DNA from: an uncultured Pseudomonadales bacterium
GTDB lineage: Bacteria; Pseudomonadota; Gammaproteobacteria; Pseudomonadales; Porticoccaceae
Reading direction: 5' to 3'
NCBI GenBank assembly: GCA_943788445.1
Contig: CALSQH010000003.1
Span: 868,001 to 932,000 of the forward strand
Length of the DNA: 64,000 nucleotides
The notes under the pieces are model-generated. The model made no database searches. It saw only the letters and a program-made list of their open reading frames with translations, and was not told the origin of the DNA. Shown here in pieces: positions 36,636-44,243 of the stretch. Position 1 is the first letter of the stretch. Each line of letters starts with the position of its first letter. Made by a program: the position numbers and the translations under genes.

Positions 36636-37580
36636 ATGTCAGAAGAAAGTACTTATTACGTACCAGAACAGAGCAAGTATCCCATTGCAGCGGCTACTGG
36701 TTTTGGTCTAATGGCCTATGGTGCGGCAACTTGGGTTATTGATAGCAGCAACCCATATATCCTGATACTTGGCACCTTGGTAATGACAGTTGTCATGTGC
36801 ATGTGGTGGAACACAGTGATCACTGAAAATATACAGGGCCTGGCTAATGCCCAGCTCAAGCATTCCTATGTACTGGGTATGCTGTGGTTTATTTTCTCTG
36901 AAGTGATGTTCTTTGCGGCGTTCTTTGGTGCACTGTTTTACCTGCGTGTTATCGTCAACTCCTGGTTAGGCGGTGAGGCAGCTATTGGTATCTTCGACGA
37001 TACGCCAACAGATGCTGCCGTCGCGAATAATGCCCTGCTGTGGCCTGGGTACGAAACACAGTGGCCAGTTATGGAGACCCCAGATCAAGCCGCCAATGGC
37101 GATGCAGCGATCTTTAAAGGTCCGGACCAAGCGATGAGCTTTCCGGGCTGGGCAAATATTCTGAGCTGGTTGCCACTTTGGAACACCGCTGTTCTGCTGA
37201 CTTCAAGCTTCACTGTGCATATTGCGCACACGGGCTTAAAGAACAACAACCGCAAGCAATTTGTAACCTGGTTAGGTATCACTGTTCTGCTCGGTCTAAT
37301 CTTCCTCGTCTTACAGGCCGAAGAATATATCGAAGCCTACCAGCACATGGGTCTGACTCTCAACTCAGGTATCTATGGTACAACCTTCTTTCTGCTTACT
37401 GGTTTCCACGGTGCTCACGTAACCTTGGGTACCATTATGTTGATGGTCGCTTTCTTTAGATCATTGAAGGGACACTTTACTCATGACGACCAGTTTGGCT
37501 TTGAATCTGCTGCTTGGTACTGGCACTTTGTTGATGTAGTTTGGGTCGGTCTGTTCCTCTGCGTCTACGTTCTAGACTAA
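36636..37580 (+). CDS. coxC: Cytochrome c oxidase subunit III
   Basis: The 314-residue membrane subunit has seven helices and stabilises subunit I. Typical segments include FIFSEVMFFAAFFGALFYLR, LLTSSFTVHIAHTGLKNNNR, EEYIEAYQHMGLTLNSGIYG, TGFHGAHVTLGTIML and WHFVDVVWVGLFLCVYV. The insertion around residues 115-170 (rich in Asp and Pro) is longer than in mitochondrial proteins but usual for this group. A strong terminator follows. Confidence 0.96.
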   Translation: MSEESTYYVPEQSKYPIAAATGFGLMAYGAATWVIDSSNPYILILGTLVMTVVMCMWWNTVITENIQGLANAQLKHSYVLGMLWFIFSEVMFFAAFFGALFYLRVIVNSWLGGEAAIGIFDDTPTDAAVANNALLWPGYETQWPVMETPDQAANGDAAIFKGPDQAMSFPGWANILSWLPLWNTAVLLTSSFTVHIAHTGLKNNNRKQFVTWLGITVLLGLIFLVLQAEEYIEAYQHMGLTLNSGIYGTTFFLLTGFHGAHVTLGTIMLMVAFFRSLKGHFTHDDQFGFESAAWYWHFVDVVWVGLFLCVYVLD

Positions 37581-37645
37581 TTTGGACTGGTGTCGATCGG
37601 CGTGAATAGGCGCTAAAGTCCACACAGAAAAAAAGACCAAAAAAA

Positions 37646-37674
37646 ACGGCCAGACAGTTTGTCTGGCCGTTTTT
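37646..37674 (+). terminator. Rho-independent terminator after coxC
   Basis: A 10-base perfect stem ACGGCCAGAC / GTCTGGCCGT with loop AGTTT, preceded by A-rich and followed by T-rich sequence, so it can work in both directions: after coxC and after the convergent DUF2909 gene. Confidence 0.9.
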
Positions 37675-37710
37675 GTTTAAAGCAAAAGTCTAAACGTTTT
37701 TTAAAGCTGG

Positions 37711-37965
37711 CTATTTAGGAGCTGGTGCAGCATTTTGTGGATGTAACTGTCGATCCCAGGGCGCCTGACTTTTGATCTGCCCTGTGTATGCGCCGTATAT
37801 AATGGTGGCGAGCAAAAGGCCAGCAAGGGTTATGCGAATGCCAAGGGCGTAGAGCAGGCGCTTTTTATTGTTGCCCCCGAGGTCTTTAACGAGAAAATTG
37901 AGGCCGCCAAAAAGACTGATAACAACGGCAATAAACAATAAGACGATAATAGTCTTTAAAAGCAT
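37711..37965 (-). CDS. Twin-transmembrane protein, DUF2909 family
   Basis: An 84-residue protein starting at the ATG at 37965 (MLLKTIIVLLFIAVVISLFG), with GGAG seven bases before. Two membrane helices (about residues 2-21 and 36-57) flank a basic loop (KDLGGNNKKR). DUF2909 genes sit inside cox gene clusters of Pseudomonas and relatives, here in reverse orientation between coxC and the SURF1 gene. Its role in oxidase assembly is suspected only from position. Confidence 0.85.
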   Translation of the reverse strand: MLLKTIIVLLFIAVVISLFGGLNFLVKDLGGNNKKRLLYALGIRITLAGLLLATIIYGAYTGQIKSQAPWDRQLHPQNAAPAPK

Positions 37966-38002
37966 GACAAACTCCAAAACTGAAAACAGAATTTAAACAC
38001 AA

Positions 38003-38767
38003 ATGACAGATCAGCCACAGCAAACAACAGATAAATTTTTATGGCAGCCGAATGCCAAGCTGCTGCTGTTCGTCTGTCTTATGACTCCGCTGCTGATTAG
38101 TCTCGGCTACTGGCAGTTAGACCGCGCTGAAGAAAAGCGCCAGATACTGGCTGAATTTGTCGGCAACCAGCAGTCGGCTCCGGCGGCACTGGTCGATCTG
38201 AGTGGCGATACTAACTTGCAGTATCGAGCAGCACAGTTGAGCGGCAAACTGGATGCAAATCGACGCCTTTTGCTGGATAATCGCGTGCGCAATGGCCGAC
38301 CCGGTTACGAAGTCTTTGAAGTGCTAACACCTATAACCGGCAGCCAGAAGATACTGGTTAACCGCGGCTGGGTTCAGGCATCGCTAGACCGCAATCAGTT
38401 GCCAGTAATTCCACCAGTAACCGGTCAGATACGATTGAGCGGTTCACTCTATCGAGTACTCAAGGGTGGTTTACAGCTCGATGATGGCATTGATGTTGTC
38501 AGCAACTGGCCGGCACGAGTTGGTTGGGTTTCGGCAGTGCGTGCCGAGCAGCTCTATGGTGATCAGTTTTTCGCCTATCAACTGCGCCTCGACAGTGACT
38601 CACCGGGTGCGCTTGAGACGGGTTGGCCAACTGTCGCGGTACAGCCGGAAAAACATACAGCTTACGCTGTGCAGTGGTTTGTAATGGTACTGGTGTTGTT
38701 AATAATGACAATCAATGCCAATTCTAATATCGCTGCATGGTTAAAATACAAAATGGGAAATCGCTAA
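38003..38767 (+). CDS. SURF1-family cytochrome oxidase assembly protein
   Basis: The 254-residue protein has the SURF1 layout: membrane helix near residue 20-37 (LLLFVCLMTPLLISLGYWQL), a long periplasmic part with LLDNRVRNGRPGYEVFEVLT and ILVNRGWVQASLDRNQLPVI, and a C-terminal helix (VQWFVMVLVLLIMTINAN). SURF1 helps insert haem A into subunit I. Its stop overlaps the start of the next gene (TAATG). Confidence 0.93.
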   Translation: MTDQPQQTTDKFLWQPNAKLLLFVCLMTPLLISLGYWQLDRAEEKRQILAEFVGNQQSAPAALVDLSGDTNLQYRAAQLSGKLDANRRLLLDNRVRNGRPGYEVFEVLTPITGSQKILVNRGWVQASLDRNQLPVIPPVTGQIRLSGSLYRVLKGGLQLDDGIDVVSNWPARVGWVSAVRAEQLYGDQFFAYQLRLDSDSPGALETGWPTVAVQPEKHTAYAVQWFVMVLVLLIMTINANSNIAAWLKYKMGNR

Positions 38768-39402
38768 TGAGTGAACAACCTTTAAACAGTAACAGCTCTG
38801 GCAGCAACGGTCCGCGCAACAAAGGAATGAAAATCCAGATTTGGATTATGTTGATTATGGTCGGCAGTGTTATGTTGGCCGGCACACTGATGGTGCCGAC
38901 CACTGAAGAAGAGCGCCAACGCATGATCGATCTGCTTGGAACCACCAATCAGGGCACCCTGATCAAGCCAGCAATTGATATTAGTAGCGCCCTCGAAGAA
39001 GAGACCGCAGGCTCATTGAAATGGAAAATTCTGGTGGCGGGTGGACAGAGCTGTGATGACAGTTGTCAGAAAGTGATTCTCGATACCCGACAGGTTCATA
39101 TTTTGATGGGTAAGTTGGTGCGTCGTGCCGAACGCGTCTATCTGGCCAATTCAGCACAGCTTGATAACCAACAATACGAACAGTTGGCGCTGGAGCATCC
39201 GCATCTGCAGATTCAGCGCAATGGCCTGACTGAGCTGAGCGCACTGCTGGCCAATAGCTCTATGGATTGGGATCTCAGCGATACCCGTTACATAGTTGTA
39301 ACACCGGATAACGATGCGATTCTCTACTACACACAAGATGATGATGTTATGGGTTTGCTGGACGATCTAAAGCACCTATTAAAGTATTCACCAGATCGTT
39401 AA
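38767..39402 (+). CDS. Membrane-anchored protein of the cox cluster, thioredoxin-like C-x3-C
   Basis: This 211-residue protein starts at the ATG at 38767, overlapping the SURF1 stop. One membrane helix spans about residues 21-45 (MKIQIWIMLIMVGSVMLAGT). The periplasmic part holds CDDSC near residue 94, a C-x3-C in a position like the copper or thiol site of SCO proteins. The C-terminus has YIVVTPDNDAILYYTQDD. In Pseudomonas an unnamed gene of this kind lies between SURF1 and ctaA. A copper or disulfide role in assembly is plausible but unproven. Confidence 0.75.
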   Translation: MSEQPLNSNSSGSNGPRNKGMKIQIWIMLIMVGSVMLAGTLMVPTTEEERQRMIDLLGTTNQGTLIKPAIDISSALEEETAGSLKWKILVAGGQSCDDSCQKVILDTRQVHILMGKLVRRAERVYLANSAQLDNQQYEQLALEHPHLQIQRNGLTELSALLANSSMDWDLSDTRYIVVTPDNDAILYYTQDDDVMGLLDDLKHLLKYSPDR

Positions 39403-39432
39403 TAAAAAGCCGAATAACGGGAGTGCAGCAAT

Positions 39433-40338
39433 ATGCCGCAAACTGAAACAAAAATAACAAGCGTACGCTGGCGCGACTATTTAGAGTTGTGCAAGCCAAA
39501 CGTTGTTGCGTTGATGATACTCACCTCATTGATTGGCATGCTGTTAGCCACAGATCAAATGGTGTCACTGGACGTACTTATTCTGGGTAACCTCGGGATC
39601 GCTTTGTGCGCCGGTTCAGCCGCTGCCGTCAATCATATTGTCGACCGTCAGATAGACGACAAAATGGCACGAACCCACAATCGTCCTATAGCCCGAGGCC
39701 GTATTAAGCCTAATCAAGCGATCCTTTTTGCACTTTTCACGGGTCTCGCTGGGATGGTTATTCTGTTGGTGTTTATCAATCAGATTACCGCCTGGTTAAC
39801 CCTCGCCTCCTCGATTGGCTATGCATTCGTCTACACCATGTATTTAAAGCGCGCCACGCCGCAGAATATTGTTATTGGTGGTCTTGCCGGCGCCGCCCCG
39901 CCCCTGTTGGGCTGGACAGCGGTAACCGGAGAAATCCACTATAACGCCCTGCTCTTAGTGCTGATTATTTACGCTTGGACGCCGCCGCACTTTTGGGCGC
40001 TAGCGATTCATCGCAAAGACGATTACGCAAAAGCAGAAATACCCATGCTGCCGGTAACTCATGGCGAGCAGTACACCAAGATAAATATTGTGCTGTACAC
40101 CTTGCTGCTGATTGTTATCACCGTACTGCCCTTTTTGACCGGAATGTTCGGCTGGCTGTACCTTACAGGTGCCCTACTGCTGGGTGCCGGCTTCCTCTAC
40201 TGGTCACTGGTCATGTTGCTGGGTGAGGACGATCAATCGGGTATGAAGACTTTTAAGTTTTCAATCACCTATTTGATGGTGCTGTTCTGCATTATGTTGC
40301 TCGATCATTATTTGATTGAGACGGTAAGAATTATCTAA
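39433..40338 (+). CDS. ctaB: Protohaem IX farnesyltransferase (haem O synthase)
   Basis: CtaB/CyoE adds a farnesyl group to haem B, giving haem O. The 301-residue protein has about nine membrane helices. The first prenyltransferase motif is NHIVDRQIDDKMARTHNRPI near residue 70. YAWTPPHFWALAIHRKDDYA near residue 183 and the EDDQSGMKTFKFSITY end match the family. In related genomes ctaA (haem A synthase) lies immediately upstream; here only 30 bases separate ctaB from the preceding gene, and no ctaA is found in the window. Confidence 0.95.
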   Translation: MPQTETKITSVRWRDYLELCKPNVVALMILTSLIGMLLATDQMVSLDVLILGNLGIALCAGSAAAVNHIVDRQIDDKMARTHNRPIARGRIKPNQAILFALFTGLAGMVILLVFINQITAWLTLASSIGYAFVYTMYLKRATPQNIVIGGLAGAAPPLLGWTAVTGEIHYNALLLVLIIYAWTPPHFWALAIHRKDDYAKAEIPMLPVTHGEQYTKINIVLYTLLLIVITVLPFLTGMFGWLYLTGALLLGAGFLYWSLVMLLGEDDQSGMKTFKFSITYLMVLFCIMLLDHYLIETVRII

Positions 40339-40412
40339 GCACTTTTTACTAAGTGGTATTACCAGCTAACTATTAAAGCCGCTGTCACGCGCGCTGTTTT
40401 GGAGATTAAACC

Positions 40413-41057
40413 ATGAAGCAACAGACAAGAATTAAATTGACCGTGGCCGCCGTACTCGGCTTTGTCGTCCTGGTAACCCTCGGTTTTATCTGGCGTATGA
40501 ACCAGCCAGTGCAGATGTCTGCTGCCGAGCTGCGTATTAACGGTGCTATAGAACTGAGCACCCCAAGAATATTTAGTGACTTTAAATTGACCGACCATCG
40601 CGGCGCGCCATTTAGCCTCGAAAACCTTCAGGACAGGTGGACGATTCTGTTCTTTGGTTTTACCAACTGCCCGGATATTTGCCCGACCACCATGGCCACT
40701 CTCGCTGAAATGTATCAAGACCTCGGCGAGTCGGAAAAAGAAAAATTACAGATAGTGATGATTTCTCTCGACCCCGAGCGCGATACAGTAGAAAAAATGG
40801 CTGATTACGTACCCTACTTTAACCAAGACTTCATTGGTGTCACCGGTGATCCCAACTTTGTCTTGCGTCTGACCACCCAGTTAAATGTTGCCTACACGCA
40901 GGTTCCATTGGAAGATGACAATTACACGGTTGATCACAGTACCCAATTAGTGCTGATAAACCCCAAGGGCCACTATCATGGCTTCTTTAAAGCGCCTCAT
41001 GCTGAAGTCGCCCTACGGCAGACTTGGCGTTCAATCAGCCATGCATTTGACCGCTAG
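40413..41057 (+). CDS. SCO1/SenC-family copper chaperone
   Basis: The 214-residue SCO protein helps build the CuA centre of subunit II. N-terminal membrane anchor (residues about 8-28), then a thioredoxin fold with the copper site C-x3-C in FGFTNCPDICPTTMATLAEM (about residue 88) and the copper His in YTVDHSTQLVLI (about residue 175). Last gene of the cox assembly group; a convergent zinc operon follows. Confidence 0.95.
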   Translation: MKQQTRIKLTVAAVLGFVVLVTLGFIWRMNQPVQMSAAELRINGAIELSTPRIFSDFKLTDHRGAPFSLENLQDRWTILFFGFTNCPDICPTTMATLAEMYQDLGESEKEKLQIVMISLDPERDTVEKMADYVPYFNQDFIGVTGDPNFVLRLTTQLNVAYTQVPLEDDNYTVDHSTQLVLINPKGHYHGFFKAPHAEVALRQTWRSISHAFDR

Positions 41058-41082
41058 CGAGCAGTAGATGTTTTTAGACGCC

Positions 41083-41868
41083 CTAGCTCTTCTGACGAAA
41101 CACCAGTGAACCCATAAACAGCAGTGCGCCGCAGACTACCACTGACGGCCCTGCGGGTGTATCTACATACCAAGACATACCCAGCCCCATAAGCACCGTC
41201 AGCATCGCAATTATGCTGGCGGTGATTGCCATCTGCTCAGGTGTATTGCTGACGCGTCTTGCCGTTGCCGCTGGGATAATCAGCAGCGCAGTAATTAATA
41301 AAACGCCGACAATCTTCATCGCAATGGCGATAACCAGCGCGGTAATTAGCATCAAAGCAGTTCGTACCGCAGAGACTTTGACCCCTTCTACCTCGGCTAA
41401 ATCAGCGTGTACGGTAATATTGATAAGGGGCTTCCAAAGCACCAAGAGAAGTAAAATAACTGTGCCTGCAACCGCATAAATAACCCATAGATCGCTTACC
41501 GTAACTGAGAGAAGATCACCAAATAGAAGCGACATCAGGTCAACACGAACATCTGGAAGTAAAGAAATAAGTACTAGGCCGGTAGCCAGTGCAGAATGTG
41601 AGAGTATCCCCAATAGAGTATCCAGCGAGAGAATGCCGCGTTGCTCTAAATAAACCAGACCCAATGCCATTAGCAGCGGTATCGCGGCCACGGTAATGCT
41701 CAGGTTGATATCCAGCAGGACACCGATAGAAACACCTAGCAGCGCCGAATGGGCCAAAGTATCACCAAAATAAGCCATACGTCGCCAGACAACAAAGCAC
41801 CCCAGTGGCCCTGCAACCAAAGCGACTCCGAGACCGGCAAGTAAGGCATATAAAATAAAATTAGTCAT
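41083..41868 (-). CDS. znuB: Zinc ABC transporter permease
   Basis: ZnuB is the membrane channel of the high-affinity zinc importer. I chose the ATG at 41868 (MTNFILYALLAGLGVALVAG, 261 residues); the longer frame to 41976 runs inside znuC. Eight helices typical of the ABC-3 family, including RRMAYFGDTLAHSALLGVSI and IVGVLLITALLIIPAATARR. Overlaps znuC by eight bases, so the two are coupled. Confidence 0.94.
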   Translation of the reverse strand: MTNFILYALLAGLGVALVAGPLGCFVVWRRMAYFGDTLAHSALLGVSIGVLLDINLSITVAAIPLLMALGLVYLEQRGILSLDTLLGILSHSALATGLVLISLLPDVRVDLMSLLFGDLLSVTVSDLWVIYAVAGTVILLLLVLWKPLINITVHADLAEVEGVKVSAVRTALMLITALVIAIAMKIVGVLLITALLIIPAATARRVSNTPEQMAITASIIAMLTVLMGLGMSWYVDTPAGPSVVVCGALLFMGSLVFRQKS

Positions 41869-42625
41869 GGTTGCAGCCCTCCCCGTGTTGATGGTTTCCC
41901 TGTCCGTCCAAAACTTCGCCATGAATACTGTGTTGGTGGTCGTGCTTATGAGTATAAATAGCCTTAGTTTGCCCAAAGATATCTAAATAGGCGGGGTCTT
42001 TGGTGACCTGCTCAGGATGACCCTGACAGCAAATATGTTGATTTAAGCAAATTACCTGATCGGTTGCAGACATGACCAAATGTAAGTCGTGGGAGACCAT
42101 TAAGATTCCGCAGTTTAGAGATTTAGACAGCTTAGCAATCATTGTGTACAGAGCATTTTGACCCATCACATCAACACCCTGAACAGGTTCATCGAGTACG
42201 AGGAAATTGGGTTTACGTAAAATGGCCCGGGCCAAAAGTGCCCTCTGTAGCTCTCCGCCAGACAGGGACTGTATCGGTGATTTGGCTAAATGGCTGATGC
42301 CGACCATCTCCAGTGCTTCGTGGCAGGCATGATTAGATGTGTTGGCTAGTTGCAGAAAGCGCGAGGTAGAGATAGGCAGACTCGGGTCAATGCTAATTTT
42401 CTGCGGCATATAACCAATCTTTAATCGATCTGCAGGAGACACTGAGCCGCTGTCGGGTTCAACTAATCCGAGAATAATTCTCACCAGAGTCGATTTCCCT
42501 GCTCCGTTCGGACCAATCAATGTGGTAATCTCCCCCTGCATCAACTGCAGGGAAATATTTTGCAATACGGGGCGATCGGCAAATGCTTTATTGACCCTGT
42601 CCAAGGTAATCAAAGGGTTATTCAT
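41861..42625 (-). CDS. znuC: Zinc ABC transporter ATP-binding protein
   Basis: The 254-residue ATPase drives ZnuB. Walker A GPNGAGKSTLVRIIL (about residue 37), signature LSGGELQRALLARAIL (about 124), Walker B FLVLDEPVQGVD, H-loop MVSHDLHLV. The C-terminal end is rich in histidine (about residues 225-254), as in other ZnuC proteins, and may sense or store zinc. It overlaps zur by eight bases, giving the zur-znuC-znuB operon. Confidence 0.96.
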   Translation of the reverse strand: MNNPLITLDRVNKAFADRPVLQNISLQLMQGEITTLIGPNGAGKSTLVRIILGLVEPDSGSVSPADRLKIGYMPQKISIDPSLPISTSRFLQLANTSNHACHEALEMVGISHLAKSPIQSLSGGELQRALLARAILRKPNFLVLDEPVQGVDVMGQNALYTMIAKLSKSLNCGILMVSHDLHLVMSATDQVICLNQHICCQGHPEQVTKDPAYLDIFGQTKAIYTHKHDHQHSIHGEVLDGQGNHQHGEGCNHD

Positions 42626-43148
42626 GGTCTTTATCCGCGGAGCTTATGCCCCCATTTTCTTGTTGCTGCAATGAGCAGTTAGGGCACAAGCCAAAAATTT
42701 CAAGTGATTGGTCTTGTAAGGTAAAGTTGGCTTTTTCGCATGTGCTTTGAAGAAGCTTATTGATACTGGAGTGAGCGACCTCGGCAGCGCTGCCGCAGTC
42801 AGTGCAGATCATAAACAGATTGCTGTGATCACTGTTGGGAAATGGGCAGCCGATATAAGCATTAAGTGATGCAATGCGGTGTATTAATCCAGTCTTCAGG
42901 AGAAATTCAACTGCACGATAAATGGTTGGAGGCGCAATTGGTTTGCCAGAGATCTTGGCAAGTTGATCTTGAAGTTGGTAAGCTCCCAGTGGTCGATGAC
43001 TCTGCCATAATAGTCGCAGTACCGACTCGCGGGTTGGCGTTAATCGCAGGTTCTCTTCAGCACACAGATCCCTAGCGCGGGTCAGCGCAGCGCTGATACA
43101 GCGACGGTGGTCGTGGGGTTGGTGAACGAGTCTAGAGTTGCTCAGCAT
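42618..43148 (-). CDS. zur: Zinc uptake regulator Zur (Fur family)
   Basis: The 176-residue repressor shuts down zinc uptake when zinc is plentiful. Fur-type winged helix (RLTPTRESVLRLLWQSHRPL, APPTIYRAVEFLLKTGLIHR), structural zinc cysteines C-x2-C twice (CTDCGSA and CPNCSLQ) and a His/Cys regulatory region (YIGCPFPNSDHSN). First gene of zur-znuC-znuB, divergent from znuA, with a palindromic candidate operator between. Confidence 0.93.
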   Translation of the reverse strand: MLSNSRLVHQPHDHRRCISAALTRARDLCAEENLRLTPTRESVLRLLWQSHRPLGAYQLQDQLAKISGKPIAPPTIYRAVEFLLKTGLIHRIASLNAYIGCPFPNSDHSNLFMICTDCGSAAEVAHSSINKLLQSTCEKANFTLQDQSLEIFGLCPNCSLQQQENGGISSADKDHE

Positions 43149-43201
43149 AAAGTGATCTATCTATAGGTGATTCTAAATAGCCTAGCTTAATTTGAGGTTA
43201 A

Positions 43202-43214
43202 GTTATAACATAAC
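43202..43214. promoter_or_regulatory. Candidate Zur box
   Basis: GTTATAACATAAC has matching arms GTTAT/ATAAC and resembles the core of the gammaproteobacterial Zur operator (GTTATANTATAAC). It lies between divergent zur and znuA, 54 bases from zur and 57 from znuA, and could control both. Confidence 0.6.
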
Positions 43215-43271
43215 ATAAGCAAATAAAGCAGCTTTAGCGCTCTTTTCTAATCTTGTATGTAAGGAATAATT

Positions 43272-44204
43272 TTGTCAATAGCAAAAAAGATACAGTATAA
43301 CACTTTTCTAGTGATGGCCAGTTTTCAGCTACTCTTTGTCGGTAACTTCGCCTATGGCTTAACTGTCGGCGAGGAACTCGTCGAGCAGCAAAAGCCGTTA
43401 ATTATTACCACTATCAAACCGCTAGCGATAATTGCCAAGTCAGCCGTAGGCGATAAGGCGCGTGTTGAATATTTACAGTCTGCGGTGCAGTCAGCTCATG
43501 ATGTGTCGTTCCCAGTTTCATCGTTGATAAAAATAAACCAAGCAGATTTAATTCTGTGGATTGGCGGCGGCTTCGAAGCGAGAATAGGTAAGTCAATGGC
43601 GCTTTTACCTGCCAGTAAGCTTCTTACAGTGATGGATTTAGACCTGTTGGCAGCCGAGCACGACGTCAGCACAGAAAGCTCTGTAGTCGAGGAAGGTGCG
43701 CATCAACATGAACATCAGCATGAGCACCTTCAGTTCGATCCGCATGTGTGGCTAAATCCGTTGAATGGAAATATTATTGCCGAGAACATTCAGCAGCGCT
43801 TGGGTCTCCCGATCACACCTATTATGGACGCTGCATCAATAGCGAGGCTAAAAATGGAGTTGGCACCATTTAAAAACAAGCATTATCTGACCCATCACGA
43901 TGCATTCGGTCATTTCGCCTTCGCGTTTGATCTCAGGGATGGCCAATCTATCCGCGATGTTAGTGGTGCAAGCCAAGGCGCCAGAAGCCAATATTTACTT
44001 CGCCAGAAGGCCAAAGAGATTCATGCCAAATGTATCTTTGTCGAACCCCAGTACTCGGATAAAGACGCACAGGTTATTGCTCGCGAGTTAAAATTGACAA
44101 GGACTATTCTCGACTCACAGGGATTGAATCAGCCACTGAGCAGCGATGGCTACAGTAAATTTATACACAGCCTGGTGGCGCAATTTAAGGTCTGTTTTCA
44201 GTAA
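43272..44204 (+). CDS. znuA: Zinc ABC transporter substrate-binding protein
   Basis: Periplasmic zinc capture protein, 310 residues. The start is a TTG at 43272 with AAGGA six to seven bases before; the next codons give a signal peptide (LVMASFQLLFVGNFAYG). Zinc-site landmarks: LIITTIKPLAIIAKSAVGDK, SAHDVSFPVS with the first His, a His-rich loop near residues 148-156 (HQHEHQHEH) and LTHHDAFGHFAFAFDL. Divergent from zur-znuCB. Family identity is strong; the TTG start is my reading. Confidence 0.93.
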   Translation: MSIAKKIQYNTFLVMASFQLLFVGNFAYGLTVGEELVEQQKPLIITTIKPLAIIAKSAVGDKARVEYLQSAVQSAHDVSFPVSSLIKINQADLILWIGGGFEARIGKSMALLPASKLLTVMDLDLLAAEHDVSTESSVVEEGAHQHEHQHEHLQFDPHVWLNPLNGNIIAENIQQRLGLPITPIMDAASIARLKMELAPFKNKHYLTHHDAFGHFAFAFDLRDGQSIRDVSGASQGARSQYLLRQKAKEIHAKCIFVEPQYSDKDAQVIARELKLTRTILDSQGLNQPLSSDGYSKFIHSLVAQFKVCFQ

Positions 44205-44243
44205 ATCGTGTATCCTGATAACCAAAATTTACCGCTGAATATC

